Source: Vibrio vulnificus NBRC 15645 = ATCC 27562 | GTDB taxonomy: Bacteria > Pseudomonadota > Gammaproteobacteria > Enterobacterales > Vibrionaceae | Reading direction: 5' to 3' | Length of the DNA: 64,000 nt | Assembly: GCF_002224265.1 (NCBI RefSeq) | Contig: NZ_CP012881.1 | Coordinates: 2,976,001-3,040,000 of the forward strand | In this document: one piece after another, positions 26,958 to 34,708 of the stretch | Layout of the letters: every line of letters begins with the position of its first letter | Position numbering within the stretch: the first letter of the stretch is position 1 | Notes under the pieces: generated by a model | The model's database searches: none | Seen by the model: only the letters and a program-made list of their open reading frames with translations | What the model was told of the DNA's origin: nothing | Made by a program: the position numbers and the translations under genes

Positions 26958-27437
26958 ATGAACGTAGAATTTAAAGTGATCAATTTGGCGCAAGATTATG
27001 ATTTTTGTGTAGCTGCTCGAAAGGATGCTTACTATTGCAGTTTCGAGACCTTTTCGGGTTTTGATGATTTCATAGCAGGTTATCGAGAACGAATCCAAGA
27101 AAGGCAATCTGAAGCAGGTTGGTTTTACATCCATATCTGGTTGGATGGAAAATTGGTAGGGCAGTTAGAGTTTCGTTCCTTTTCACCCGAGCCAGAGACC
27201 GGTTATGTTCATTTGGTTTACTTGTTGCCTGAAGTTCGCGGTTCTGGTTTGAGCCAGCAAGTTCAGGTCTACATCGAAACAGAATTAGCACGAGCTGGTT
27301 GTGATCGTGCTGTGCTTTCCGTGAGTAGAACGAACGCAAGGGCGTTAAGGTTCTATAAGCGTAATGGTTGGGTATATTGTTGCGCTAATCCGAAGCACGA
27401 TGAAACCGATTTTTACCAATTACAGCTGCGCGCCTAA
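26958..27437 (+). CDS. GNAT N-acetyltransferase
   Basis: 159 residues; ATG 26958 with AGGATTAGGG upstream. Motif A is YVHLVYLLPEVRGSGLSQQVQVYIE, with the RGSGLS acetyl-CoA loop, and motif B is LSVSRTNARALRFYKRNGWVYC, with N and FYxxNG. The N-terminus (FKVINLAQDYDFCVAARKDAYYCSF) is specific and might bind the substrate. The stop is in the attC. The gene is flanked by the twin B cassettes 26087 and 27559. Substrate unknown. Confidence 0.88.
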   Translation: MNVEFKVINLAQDYDFCVAARKDAYYCSFETFSGFDDFIAGYRERIQERQSEAGWFYIHIWLDGKLVGQLEFRSFSPEPETGYVHLVYLLPEVRGSGLSQQVQVYIETELARAGCDRAVLSVSRTNARALRFYKRNGWVYCCANPKHDETDFYQLQLRA

Positions 27438-27558
27438 CAAAGCGTTAAAGAGGGACTTGGCACGCGTGGCATTTTCAATTTGCGTCGGTTTTAGTGGTTA
27501 AGGTGTGATGCGGTCACGTTTGTAGTGCGTGCCTGCGCCCCTTAACGCGGCGTTATGT
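27432..27558 (+). repeat. attC site, class b
   Basis: Boxes gcctaac / gttatgt. Its TAA ends the GNAT gene at 26958. Confidence 0.95.
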
Positions 27559-27899
27559 TTAGTCACGTAAAATCAGTTGGTTGCATCTTTTCTTTGCATT
27601 CTCGGCTTTCTAATTTTGGTCTTGTCGGCAAGTTAAATTCAGTGGTCGCTGTTTTCTGGACTCCAATTCGTGGGCGCTAAAAGTTCAGAGAGTTGCCTCA
27701 TTGAAATCCAGAGTGTAGGCGAGGTGAGTGATTTTGATTTCAAAGTTAAAGCGCCGGCTTTTCAGTTTCTCACGTTAAAACTCAAAGTCGGCACAATCAC
27801 AATTATGATTTAATTCAGCTTTTTAGCGTCTGGTTTTGGTTTGCAAAGGTAAGTCGAGTTAAGCTCTTGGTATCGCAAACTTAACCCTTTGAGTCTTAA
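27559..27899 (+). repeat. Family B gene-free cassette, twin of 26087
   Basis: 341 bp, identical in reading to 26087-26427. The following attC differs in the bases after its shared left arm, so the duplication was followed by exchange within the attC. Confidence 0.9.
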
Positions 27900-28026
27900 A
27901 CATAACAAGGCGTTTAAGCGGGATTCATGCCGCGTGGCATTTTTGGTTTGCAGTGAGTTTTGGTGGTGAAAGTGGTCTGCGGAAGGTTGGTTTATGCGGC
28001 ATTCACCCCTTAACGCAGCGTTAGAA
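27900..28026 (+). repeat. attC site, class a
   Basis: Boxes acataac / gttagaa. Belongs to the B cassette at 27559. Confidence 0.95.
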
Positions 28027-28332
28027 AACCTTCGTGGAATTTACAGTTATCGGTGGGCGGTTTGCAGCCAATTCAATCAGCGGTGATTACGCGTTTCACT
28101 TCTAATCACGCGCACGGGCTGCAAACAATAGTTCGGCGCGCGCATTGCCTTTCAATTTTTCGCACTCCCGCCATGTAGGTTTTTCGTGTCGCCAATATGC
28201 ACAACTTCTCTCAAGTTTAGGCAAGTGCAATTGGCTTATTCAGGCAAAGTTGGGTGGCGGTTAAATTCTGCTATGGGCGTAGTGGTTTACTTGGGTTTGG
28301 GCTGTTACTTTAGCTTTTTTGAGCGCTGTGGT
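28027..28332 (+). other. Gene-free singleton cassette with foreign attC
   Basis: 306 bp without likeness to families A-D and without a plausible gene. Contains inverted sequence around GGTTTGCAGCC and GGGCTGCAAAC that could form a long-range hairpin. Confidence 0.6.
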
Positions 28333-28433
28333 TTCTAACAAGTAGTTCAAGCGGGATGCCAAACAGTGCGCTGTTTTCGCTTCGCTCAAGTTTAGCGCAC
28401 AACTGTTTGTCACCCCTTAACTAAGCGTTAGGC
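28333..28433 (+). repeat. attC site, short divergent type
   Basis: Boxes ttctaac / gttaggc, only about 101 bp. Inner arms GCGCTGTTTTCGCTTCGCTC / AAGTTTAGCGCAC differ from all other sites here; a different source lineage is likely. Confidence 0.9.
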
Positions 28434-28447
28434 AAATGGAGATAGGC

Positions 28448-28969
28448 GTGAGTTTAAGAATAATTGAAGTCGTAGATTTTCAGTCGTCGTGGGCTGATGA
28501 TTTTAACCGAGAGAAAGCGCTAATCTGTAATGTGTTAAGCCAAGAAAATGTGGTGGGGGTTCACCATATCGGTAGCACTTCAGTTGAAGGTCTATGTGCG
28601 AAACCAATTATAGATATTCTGCTTGAAGTTAAATGTCTCAGTGAGCTGGATGAGCAAAGTTGCTTGATGGAATCGTTAGGTTATCTTGCTAAAGGTGAGT
28701 TTGGTATCCCGGGTAGGCGCTACTTTCAAAAAGGTGGAGTTCAACGAACTCATCAAGTCCACGCCTTTCTAACAGGTTCACATGAAGCACAAAGACACAT
28801 CGCTTTTAAAGAGTATCTTATCGCTTTTCCTGAAGTAGCCGATGAGTATGGTGTGTTAAAGAAAGCTGGTGCAGCGCTCTGCAACAATGACATAGATGTA
28901 TATTGCCGCCATAAAGACAGCTTTATTAAAGAGCATGAGGCTAAGGCTCTCAACTGGAAATTTGCCTAA
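28448..28969 (+). CDS. GrpB/UPF0157 family protein
   Basis: 173 residues from GTG 28448, seven bases after GGAG; an ATG at 28436 would place the start over that site. GrpB proteins belong to the nucleotidyltransferase superfamily. The signature HHIGSTSVEGLCAKPIIDILLEV matches the family's GSTSVPGLxAKPxIDI, with E in place of P, and the C-terminal part has HQVHAFLTGSHEAQRHIAFKEYL and YGVLKKAGA. Likely transfers a nucleotide to an unknown small molecule or protein. The stop is in the attC. Confidence 0.9.
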   Translation: MSLRIIEVVDFQSSWADDFNREKALICNVLSQENVVGVHHIGSTSVEGLCAKPIIDILLEVKCLSELDEQSCLMESLGYLAKGEFGIPGRRYFQKGGVQRTHQVHAFLTGSHEAQRHIAFKEYLIAFPEVADEYGVLKKAGAALCNNDIDVYCRHKDSFIKEHEAKALNWKFA

Positions 28970-29090
28970 CAAAGCGTTAAAGAGGGACTTGGCACGCGTG
29001 GCATTTCCAGTTTGCGGTAAGTTTAGTGCTTAAGGTGTGATGCGGTAACTTTTGTAGTGCGTACCTGCACCCCTTAACGCGGCGTTATAT
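28964..29090 (+). repeat. attC site, class b
   Basis: Boxes gcctaac / gttatat. TTA in its right box is the reverse-strand stop of the second ccdB. Confidence 0.95.
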
Positions 29091-29402
29091 GCCAGTAATC
29101 AGAAAGTCGATAGCAGAGATGATCTCGTCTCTAAAAGTGCTTAGATCATTTACAGGCTCTTTTAGAATTTTGGTTGGTACACTTGCCATTTGATGAGTCA
29201 GAATTACGAAGTCACCTTCATCAATATGGATTACGGGGCATAGATGACTGGGCGCTTTTTTCTCTAACAACCTAGTAGGCGTGAGCGGAATAACTAATCG
29301 AGTGTTCAATGTATCAAGCAATTCACTTTGAACGTCAACAAAGTATGGGTATGCGGTTGAAGTGCTTTTATCGTTGTTTTTGTATAGCGAAAATTGTGGC
29401 AT
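29085..29402 (-). CDS. ccdB: CcdB gyrase-poison toxin, copy 2
   Basis: 105 residues on the reverse strand, same family and same FLITGI ending as the copy at 24872 but with several substitutions (PQFSLYKNNDKSTSTAYPYF, PTRLLEKKAPSH, LKEPVNDLSTFRDEIISAI). The start overlaps the end of ccdA as TAATG. Four kilobases from the first module in the same array. Changes at the CcdA-facing surface would decide whether the two antitoxins cross-neutralise; this cannot be read from sequence alone. Confidence 0.95.
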   Translation of the reverse strand: MPQFSLYKNNDKSTSTAYPYFVDVQSELLDTLNTRLVIPLTPTRLLEKKAPSHLCPVIHIDEGDFVILTHQMASVPTKILKEPVNDLSTFRDEIISAIDFLITGI

Positions 29403-29647
29403 TAGAATACTCGATAAGAATCAGAAAATAGTCCGTGGTTTTCAGTTAGCTCGTTGCAAGCATTAATGGCATCAGCATTTTGCTCTAACCATTCAGCTTT
29501 CAGGCGTTGACTCACTTCTTTCTCAAGTGCCTTTTCCATTGTTGCCGAAAGGTTTATATTTAAGCGTTTAGCCTCAGCGAGTAACTCGCTGTTTAAGCTT
29601 AAGTTTGTAGCTTTCTTTGGGGCTTGCGTACTATATGCGTTTCTCAT
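29402..29647 (-). CDS. ccdA: CcdA antitoxin, copy 2
   Basis: 81 residues on the reverse strand. Differs from copy 1 mainly in the middle (KKATNLSLNSEL; KEVSQRLKAEWLEQ versus KEVNQRRKTEWLEQ), while the DNA-binding part and the last 25 residues are the same. The conserved toxin-binding tail suggests cross-neutralisation is possible. Confidence 0.95.
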   Translation of the reverse strand: MRNAYSTQAPKKATNLSLNSELLAEAKRLNINLSATMEKALEKEVSQRLKAEWLEQNADAINACNELTENHGLFSDSYRVF

Positions 29648-29681
29648 GATAGCAACCTATGCGTATTGTGTGTGCGCATAA

Positions 29682-29687
29682 ATTATA
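29682..29687 (-). promoter_or_regulatory. ccdAB copy 2 -10 box
   Basis: Reverse-strand TATAAT, consensus -10, at the place where copy 1 has TATACT. The left half of the operator repeat (GTGCGC) is kept at 29672-29677, but the right half has changed to GGTGCAATG. Confidence 0.5.
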
Positions 29688-29701
29688 GGTGCAATGCAAG
29701 C

Positions 29702-29828
29702 ATATAACAAGGCGTTTAAGAGGGATTCATGCCGCGTGGCATTTTTGGTATGCGGTTGGTTTTGGTGGTGAAAATGGTCTGCGGAAACTTGGTTTATGCG
29801 GCATTCACCCCTTAACGCAGCGTTATGT
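29702..29828 (+). repeat. attC site, class a
   Basis: Boxes atataac / gttatgt. Belongs to ccdAB copy 2; copy 1 has a class d site. Confidence 0.95.
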
Positions 29829-30169
29829 TTAGTCACGTAAAATCAGTTGGTTGCATCTTTTCTTTGCTTTTTCAGCTTTCTAATTTTGGTCTTGTCGGCA
29901 AGTTAACTTCAGTGGTCGCTGTTTTCTGGACCCCAATTCGTGGGCGCTAAAAGTTCAGAGAGTTGCCTCATTGAAATCCAGAGTGTAGGAGAGGTGAGTG
30001 ATTTTGATTTCAAAGTTAAAGCCCCGGCTTTTCGGTTTCTTACGTTAAAACTCAAAGTCAGAATGTTCAAAATTATGAGTTAATTCAGCTTTTTAGCGTC
30101 TGGTTTTGGTTTGCAAAGGTAAGTCGAGTTAAGCTCTTGGTATCGCAAACTTAACCCTTTGAGTCTTAA
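29829..30169 (+). repeat. Family B gene-free cassette
   Basis: 341 bp, GTAGGAGAGGTGAGTG variant; close relative of the twins at 26087 and 27559. No gene seen. Confidence 0.9.
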
Positions 30170-30295
30170 ACATAACAAGGCGTTTAAGAGGGATTCATGC
30201 CGCGTGGCATTTTTGGTTTGCGGTGATTTTTGTGGTGAAAGTGTTCTGCGGAAAGCTGGTTTAGGCGGCATTCACCCCTTAACGCAGCGTTATGC
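30170..30295 (+). repeat. attC site, class a
   Basis: Boxes acataac / gttatgc. Belongs to the B cassette at 29829. Confidence 0.95.
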
Positions 30296-30392
30296 GATGG
30301 CGTAAATTTTAGCTTGACCTTAGGTTAAGTTGAGGTGTTAGGTTACTTTGAGTTGATACTTTAGCTCATTGATAAAAAGGATATATTTGAAT

Positions 30393-30815
30393 ATGACAAG
30401 GATCGAGCATTTAAATATTACAGTTCCAGATATTGACGCTGCATTGGCATTTTTAGTTATTGTAGCTCCGGACTTTAATGTACGAAAAGATGTTAAAACT
30501 TCAGATAGACATCGTTGGGTTCATGTGGGCAACAAGCAAAGCTATTTTGCACTTCAAGAGCCTCATCTAGACTCACTTGTTCCCCAAAATTTTCAAAAAA
30601 CGTATAAAAACTACGGTCTAAACCATATTGGCTTGGTTGTGGATGATCTTGAAGCTATAGAGAGCCGGCTGATTGAACAAGGCTATCGTAGAGGTATTTT
30701 TGCTCCCGAAGAGGCATATCGAAAAAGGGCGTATTTTTTCGACAAAGCTGGCTTTGAGTGGGAATTAACAGAGTTTTTGTCTGACGTAGAAGATGAAATG
30801 TACTTGTATGAGTAA
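30393..30815 (+). CDS. VOC family protein (glyoxalase-like)
   Basis: 140 residues from ATG 30393; a TTG at 30387 is closer to the AAAAAGGA site and would add two residues. Two VOC modules: TRIEHLNITVPDIDAALAFL ... FALQEP, and NYGLNHIGLVVDDLEAIESRLIEQGY ... RAYFFDKAGFEWELTEF. Likely metal ligands are H14-type in EHLNITV, E in LQEP, H in LNHIGLV and E in FEWELTEF, the four positions used by metal-binding members. Substrate unknown; glyoxalase, dioxygenase or resistance roles are possible. Confidence 0.88.
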   Translation: MTRIEHLNITVPDIDAALAFLVIVAPDFNVRKDVKTSDRHRWVHVGNKQSYFALQEPHLDSLVPQNFQKTYKNYGLNHIGLVVDDLEAIESRLIEQGYRRGIFAPEEAYRKRAYFFDKAGFEWELTEFLSDVEDEMYLYE

Positions 30816-30827
30816 GTTGTGAAAATC

Positions 30828-30952
30828 GCATAACAAACAATTTAAGAGTGATTCAGCACGCTTGGCATTTTTGGTTTGGGTTAAGTTTAGTGATTAGGGT
30901 GGTCAAATTAAGATCGTGGCTGCGTGCTTCACACCTTAATTGGGCGTTAGGG
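30828..30952 (+). repeat. attC site, class d
   Basis: Boxes gcataac / gttaggg. Closes the VOC cassette at 30393. Confidence 0.95.
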
Positions 30953-30965
30953 CTCAGGAGTAAAT

Positions 30966-31751
30966 ATGGACAATTTAGGTAACTTCCCCCCTCATTTTTG
31001 GAAGCAACTAGAGTGGATTGAAAAGGTAACTAATCCAGTTATTAACATAATTCCTCCTGCTTTAAGCCGGCAGCTTGAGCTGATAGATAAGCTGTTTCCT
31101 CCGGGTCTTCGTGATTTATTAAATGATATTGAGAATCAGCAAGATCAACTTAAAGAGGCTATCATCGCGTTAGCTAATAATGGTTGGTTTGTAGGTCTGT
31201 CTTTGCCTCTACGAATTCAAAAGCAAGTGCTTAAGAAAATTTCAGAATATCCTGAGCAAGTTGATAGCATTTTGTGTGACTATTATGAATCAAACCTCGA
31301 AAGTATGGAGCAGACTCTAATTACTGGACAACCAGACCGGAGTTCCGTCATAAGAGATATTTTCGCAGGGCATAAAGCTAAACTTTATTCATTAACAGTC
31401 CCTACAGCATTTGCTCAAGTAGACGGTATCTGTGTTTCAAGCGAGTTTCAGGGGCATTTATTCATGCGCCCCCGTGGTAGCGAGTTATCTCAGTTTGGCA
31501 AAAACATAATTGAAGCCGATCTATGCGACTACCAAAAGTTACTGTTTAGTCCATTTATGATGAGCTTACCTATAGCATTCAACATGAAAGAACGTGAGAG
31601 TTCAGAAGTTAACAAATTAAACAGACATACTGTAATTCATGGTGAGTCAACAGATTACGGAAATAGAGTAAACTCATTAAAGTCGATAGTTTTGCTGTGC
31701 TACGTGAGTGAAGCCCTAACAAAGCATTTAAGAGTGATTCCCAACGCTTAG
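30966..31751 (+). CDS. HEPN-motif protein with attC-encoded C-terminus
   Basis: 261 residues; ATG 30966 with CAGGAG upstream. N-terminal part is proline- and helix-rich (FPPHFWKQLEWIEKV, IIPPALSRQLELIDKLFPPGLRDLL). The C-terminal domain (about 105-250) is helical and contains LNRHTVIHGESTDYG, giving R220-x4-H225, followed by a helix NSLKSIVLLCYVSEAL; this is a HEPN-like RNase signature of the type R-x4-H-G. The frame does not stop at the attC TAA but continues 35 bases into the attC, so the last ~11 residues (LTKHLRVIPNA) are specified by the recombination site. Abortive-infection or toxin function is inference. Confidence 0.7.
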   Translation: MDNLGNFPPHFWKQLEWIEKVTNPVINIIPPALSRQLELIDKLFPPGLRDLLNDIENQQDQLKEAIIALANNGWFVGLSLPLRIQKQVLKKISEYPEQVDSILCDYYESNLESMEQTLITGQPDRSSVIRDIFAGHKAKLYSLTVPTAFAQVDGICVSSEFQGHLFMRPRGSELSQFGKNIIEADLCDYQKLLFSPFMMSLPIAFNMKERESSEVNKLNRHTVIHGESTDYGNRVNSLKSIVLLCYVSEALTKHLRVIPNA

Positions 31752-31842
31752 CATTTTTTATTCCATTGTTTGGTTTTGTGTTTACGGTGGTATGGTTAGG
31801 TTTTCGTGGTAGCGTTGCTCACACCTTAATGCGGCGTTAGGA
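31714..31842 (+). repeat. attC site, class e
   Basis: Boxes ccctaac / gttagga. Read in frame by the preceding gene; a TAG at 31749-31751 in the site (gcttagc in place of gcttggc) ends that frame. Confidence 0.95.
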
Positions 31843-31848
31843 GTAAAG

Positions 31849-32268
31849 TTGGAATTTAAGTATCTAGAAATTGATGACCCGCGAATTAAAGAAGTAATGG
31901 CTTTATTCGAAGGGGGAAAAGAAATTGGAGGCACATCGTCTATGAGCTTAGAGAGTGCTTTAAAAGGGATCTCTCACTCTGTTGTATTGGTGTGTATCGA
32001 TGATGAGAAGTTGATTGGAGCTATTGAGTTCTCGCCAATTGATAGCGAAGAAGTTCGAATTAGAAATTTGGTCGTTGAAGAAAGTTGGCGAAGAGGTGGG
32101 ATAGGTAGTGAGCTATTAGTTCGAGCTGAGACCAGAATTAAGTCTGATTACACTCCTGCATTTATCAAAACCATTCCTATGCTATGTTCATATGCTTTGT
32201 TTTCAAAATTTGGATACTCTTGGGATAGTAATAGTGAATATGACTGGTACAAAGCTGTTTACTCCTAA
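31849..32268 (+). CDS. GNAT N-acetyltransferase
   Basis: 139 residues; TTG start at 31849. The ribosome binding site TTAGGAG is formed by the first bases of the cassette itself, inside the attC right box. Motif A: VRIRNLVVEESWRRGGIGSELLVRAE, with the RRGGIG loop; a late LFSKFGYSWD is the motif B region. Short N-terminal part (FEGGKEIGGTSSMSLESAL). Resembles small bacterial N-acetyltransferases related to ArgA/YhbS. The stop is in the attC. Confidence 0.85.
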   Translation: MEFKYLEIDDPRIKEVMALFEGGKEIGGTSSMSLESALKGISHSVVLVCIDDEKLIGAIEFSPIDSEEVRIRNLVVEESWRRGGIGSELLVRAETRIKSDYTPAFIKTIPMLCSYALFSKFGYSWDSNSEYDWYKAVYS

Positions 32269-32388
32269 CAAACTGTTTAAGAGTGATTCGCAACGCGTGG
32301 CATTTTTACTATGCGTTGGTTTTAGTGTTTAAGGTGGTATGCGGCGGCTTCGGTATTGAGTTGCTCACACCTTAACAGGGCGTTAGGC
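32263..32388 (+). repeat. attC site, class c
   Basis: Boxes tcctaac / gttaggc. Its TAA ends the GNAT gene at 31849. Confidence 0.95.
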
Positions 32389-32423
32389 TTATAACAGTAA
32401 AATTATTAACGAAGGAAAATTAA

Positions 32424-32792
32424 ATGAAGAATAAATCACGGGTTGAAAATGAGCTAGAGGGTCAAGAACTAAAACAAAAGTCTGCTTCAGTATCCAAGTG
32501 GGTATCGATCTGGTTTCTTTTTTTAGTTGTCTTGTTCGTTGTTTTGGACCAATTCGGTTGGGCTCATCCATTATCGGGCTTTGCAGCGAGTGCTTTAGTG
32601 TTTGTCTTTTTTGCTGCTTTCGATGCTAAAGAAGGCGCAAGACCCACGAAAATAGTAGTAGCAAATGTTATCGTAAATGTATTGGTTCTACTCTTCGCAT
32701 TTTTTATGCTTCCAACAAATAGTGCTTTGGAAAAATTAGAGGAAATGAACCAACCAACATCTCTATTTGAGCACTTGTTAAAAAAAGCCTAA
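32424..32792 (+). CDS. Small membrane protein
   Basis: 122 residues; ATG 32424 with GAAGGA upstream. A charged cytosolic N-terminus (MKNKSRVENELEGQELKQKS) precedes three hydrophobic segments (about 25-43, 48-66 and 76-96), and a charged amphipathic C-terminus (LEKLEEMNQP, LFEHLLKKA). No family recognised. The stop is in the attC. Confidence 0.7.
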   Translation: MKNKSRVENELEGQELKQKSASVSKWVSIWFLFLVVLFVVLDQFGWAHPLSGFAASALVFVFFAAFDAKEGARPTKIVVANVIVNVLVLLFAFFMLPTNSALEKLEEMNQPTSLFEHLLKKA

Positions 32793-32912
32793 CAAACTGT
32801 TTAAGAGTGATTCGCAACGCGTGGCATTTTCACTATGCGTTGCGTTTGGTGTTTAAGGCAGTATGCGGGAGCTTCGGTATTGCGTTGCTCACACCTTAAC
32901 AGGGCGTTAGTC
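32787..32912 (+). repeat. attC site, class c
   Basis: Boxes gcctaac / gttagtc. Its TAA ends the gene at 32424. Confidence 0.95.
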
Positions 32913-33407
32913 GCCAGAAAAAGCTAGCAATCAAAATCATGTTTTTAAGCTCAAAATTTGGCTGCTGATTGTTCGGTTCACTGGTTCATCGTCGTAGGTC
33001 CAAACTCATTTTCAGCTGTTTTAAGTCCAAAGTTTTGCAAGTGTCCTCGCGGTTGTTCTGTTCTTTGGTGCTGACAGAGCAGGGCAATCGAGAGTCTGCT
33101 TTTGGTTGTAATTCCGCTCGGTGAGTTTGTTGGGTACAAAAGCCGATTTACTCGCTGAAATGACGTTTTCTCTGGTGTGGTAAGTTCCACGTAGTTTCAG
33201 TGACCTTGTTGAAAGTCCGCACTATGAGATTGGCTTTCCAAAAGCGCTTTTTGGTGTTGTCAGTCCGTTTTCTACGGCGTTGTTTGTTCTAAGTGGTTTC
33301 ATTGAGTAGTCGCTTTGAGACTACGCCTGACTTAAATGCATCAAAGCACATAAAGTTTGTTGTTCGCAAAGTTTAGTTCGGCTTAAAATTGTCGCTCGGT
33401 GCCTCGC
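32913..33407 (+). repeat. Family C gene-free cassette, copy 1
   Basis: 495 bp. Shares long stretches with 56891-57374 (GCTGAAATGACGTTTTCTCT, CCAAAAGCGCTTTTTGGTGT, GAGACTACGCCTGACTTAA) and shorter ones with 44067-44422. No plausible gene on either strand; the reverse 70-codon frame at 32978-33190 has no ribosome binding site. Confidence 0.8.
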
Positions 33408-33533
33408 GACTAACAAACTGCTCAAGAGGGATTCGCAACGCGTGGCATTTTTACTATGCGTTGAATTTAGTGATTAAGGTGGTATGCGGCGGCTTCGGTA
33501 TTGCGTTGCTCACCCCTTAGCAGGGCGTTATGT
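33408..33533 (+). repeat. attC site, class c
   Basis: Boxes gactaac / gttatgt. Left arm actgctcaag and right arm ttagcagggcgtta, shared with the family C site at 57375. Confidence 0.95.
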
Positions 33534-33611
33534 ACTTTCTCGAAAATTTACCTAGCCAACGTATGAAATTAGGTCGTAAACTTAGCTTAATTAAAGGGTT
33601 AGGTGATAGAT

Positions 33612-33959
33612 ATGGCATTTTCAGAAATTGAGCAACAGCGTTATAGAAAGGTAGTGGAGAAGTACCTTGATTCTTGTCGGCCGCCAGAAGAGATCCGCAA
33701 CCAACTTGATATTGGGTATCGGTTAGAGGGGCAAGTTATCGAAATCTTCGAGATACGTCCTAAGTGGAATGATCCATCCGAAAAAATGGAGTGCCCAGTA
33801 GCCAAAGTCAAATATTATAAGTCGCGTGACGCGTGGAAAATTTACTGGAAGAAATCCGACCAAAAATGGCATTCGTATGAGCCAATTCCAGAGATTCAAC
33901 TTCTAGAAGCTTTCTTGGAAATATTGGAAGACGATACTTATGGGTGTTTCTGGGGATAG
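33612..33959 (+). CDS. DUF3024 family protein
   Basis: 115 residues; ATG 33612 with TTAGGTGATAG upstream. The order of motifs fits DUF3024: MAFSEIEQQRYRKVVEKYLDSCRPPEEIRNQLDIGYRLEGQVIEIFEIRPKW near the N-terminus, VAKVKYYKSRDAWKIYWKKSDQKWHSYEP in the middle and a final YGCFWG. Soluble, strand-rich, role unknown; members are frequent in gammaproteobacterial genomes and cassettes. Confidence 0.85.
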   Translation: MAFSEIEQQRYRKVVEKYLDSCRPPEEIRNQLDIGYRLEGQVIEIFEIRPKWNDPSEKMECPVAKVKYYKSRDAWKIYWKKSDQKWHSYEPIPEIQLLEAFLEILEDDTYGCFWG

Positions 33960-33971
33960 AACCAACCACGT

Positions 33972-34097
33972 ACATAACAAACTGTTTAAGAGTGATTCGC
34001 AACGCGTGGCATTTTTACTATGCGTTGATTTTAGTGTTTAAGGTGGTATGCGGAAGCATCGGTATTGCGTTGCTCACACCTTAACAGGGCGTTATAC
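33972..34097 (+). repeat. attC site, class c
   Basis: Boxes acataac / gttatac. Closes the DUF3024 cassette. Confidence 0.95.
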
Positions 34098-34183
34098 CAA
34101 TTGATCGTAATAAGCTCCAACTCAAAACACTATCGAGTGAAGCTTGGTTTCTATATACTTCCTTATTTCAAAGGAAAACCAAT

Positions 34184-34534
34184 ATGGAAATGATCATCGT
34201 TTCATCAGAACAGCAGAAACGTCTAATCATGATCTTTACTCGTACAGCATCGCAAATGTCAGATAAAGCACTTCTAAGTGATCTAAGCTCATATTCGGTG
34301 AACTCCAGCGTTTATCCTGCTTTCAAAGCCGCCTCAGATCTACGAGTAGATCGTATAAAATTACCATTTGGTGATGATAGAAGAGGCTCTTTAGAGGGTG
34401 GAGATTTCCTTTATCGTTATCTGTCTCGAGGGTATATCTGCCTTGGTGATTTCACGGGGCAACCTAAGCCAGATTTATCACAATGGGGTGTTCGCTCAGT
34501 TCGTAAGTTACCAAAAGTTGGTTTTGGCTTATAA
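34184..34534 (+). CDS. Hypothetical soluble protein
   Basis: 116 residues; ATG 34184 with AAAGGAAAACC upstream. Helical first half (SSEQQKRLIMIFTRTASQMSDKALLSDLSSYS), glycine-rich second half (FGDDRRGSLEGGDFLYRYLSRGYICLGDFTGQPKPDLSQWGVRSV) with many conserved-looking aromatic residues. Not recognised. The cassette ends are perfectly complementary over at least 11 bp (GTTATACCAATT at 34091, AATTGGTATAAC at 34560). Confidence 0.65.
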   Translation: MEMIIVSSEQQKRLIMIFTRTASQMSDKALLSDLSSYSVNSSVYPAFKAASDLRVDRIKLPFGDDRRGSLEGGDFLYRYLSRGYICLGDFTGQPKPDLSQWGVRSVRKLPKVGFGL

Positions 34535-34564
34535 GTTAAGTTGCTTATGACTGGCCAAAAATTG

Positions 34565-34691
34565 GTATAACAAGGCGTTTAAGAGGGATTCATGCCGCTT
34601 GGCATTTTTGGTATGCGGTTGGTTTTGGTGGTGAAAGTGGTCTGCGGAAGGTTGGTTTATGCGGCATTCACCCCTTAACGCGGCGTTAGGC
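34565..34691 (+). repeat. attC site, class a
   Basis: Boxes gtataac / gttaggc. Closes the hypothetical gene at 34184. Confidence 0.95.
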
Positions 34692-34708
34692 AAAATGAGG
34701 ATTGTTTC

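Noticed and set aside
31714..31842. Idea that the gene at 30966 is a frameshifted gene whose true stop is the attC TAA
   Set aside because: The reading frame up to the attC is uninterrupted and the TAA is simply out of frame; no nearby base change is needed to explain it.
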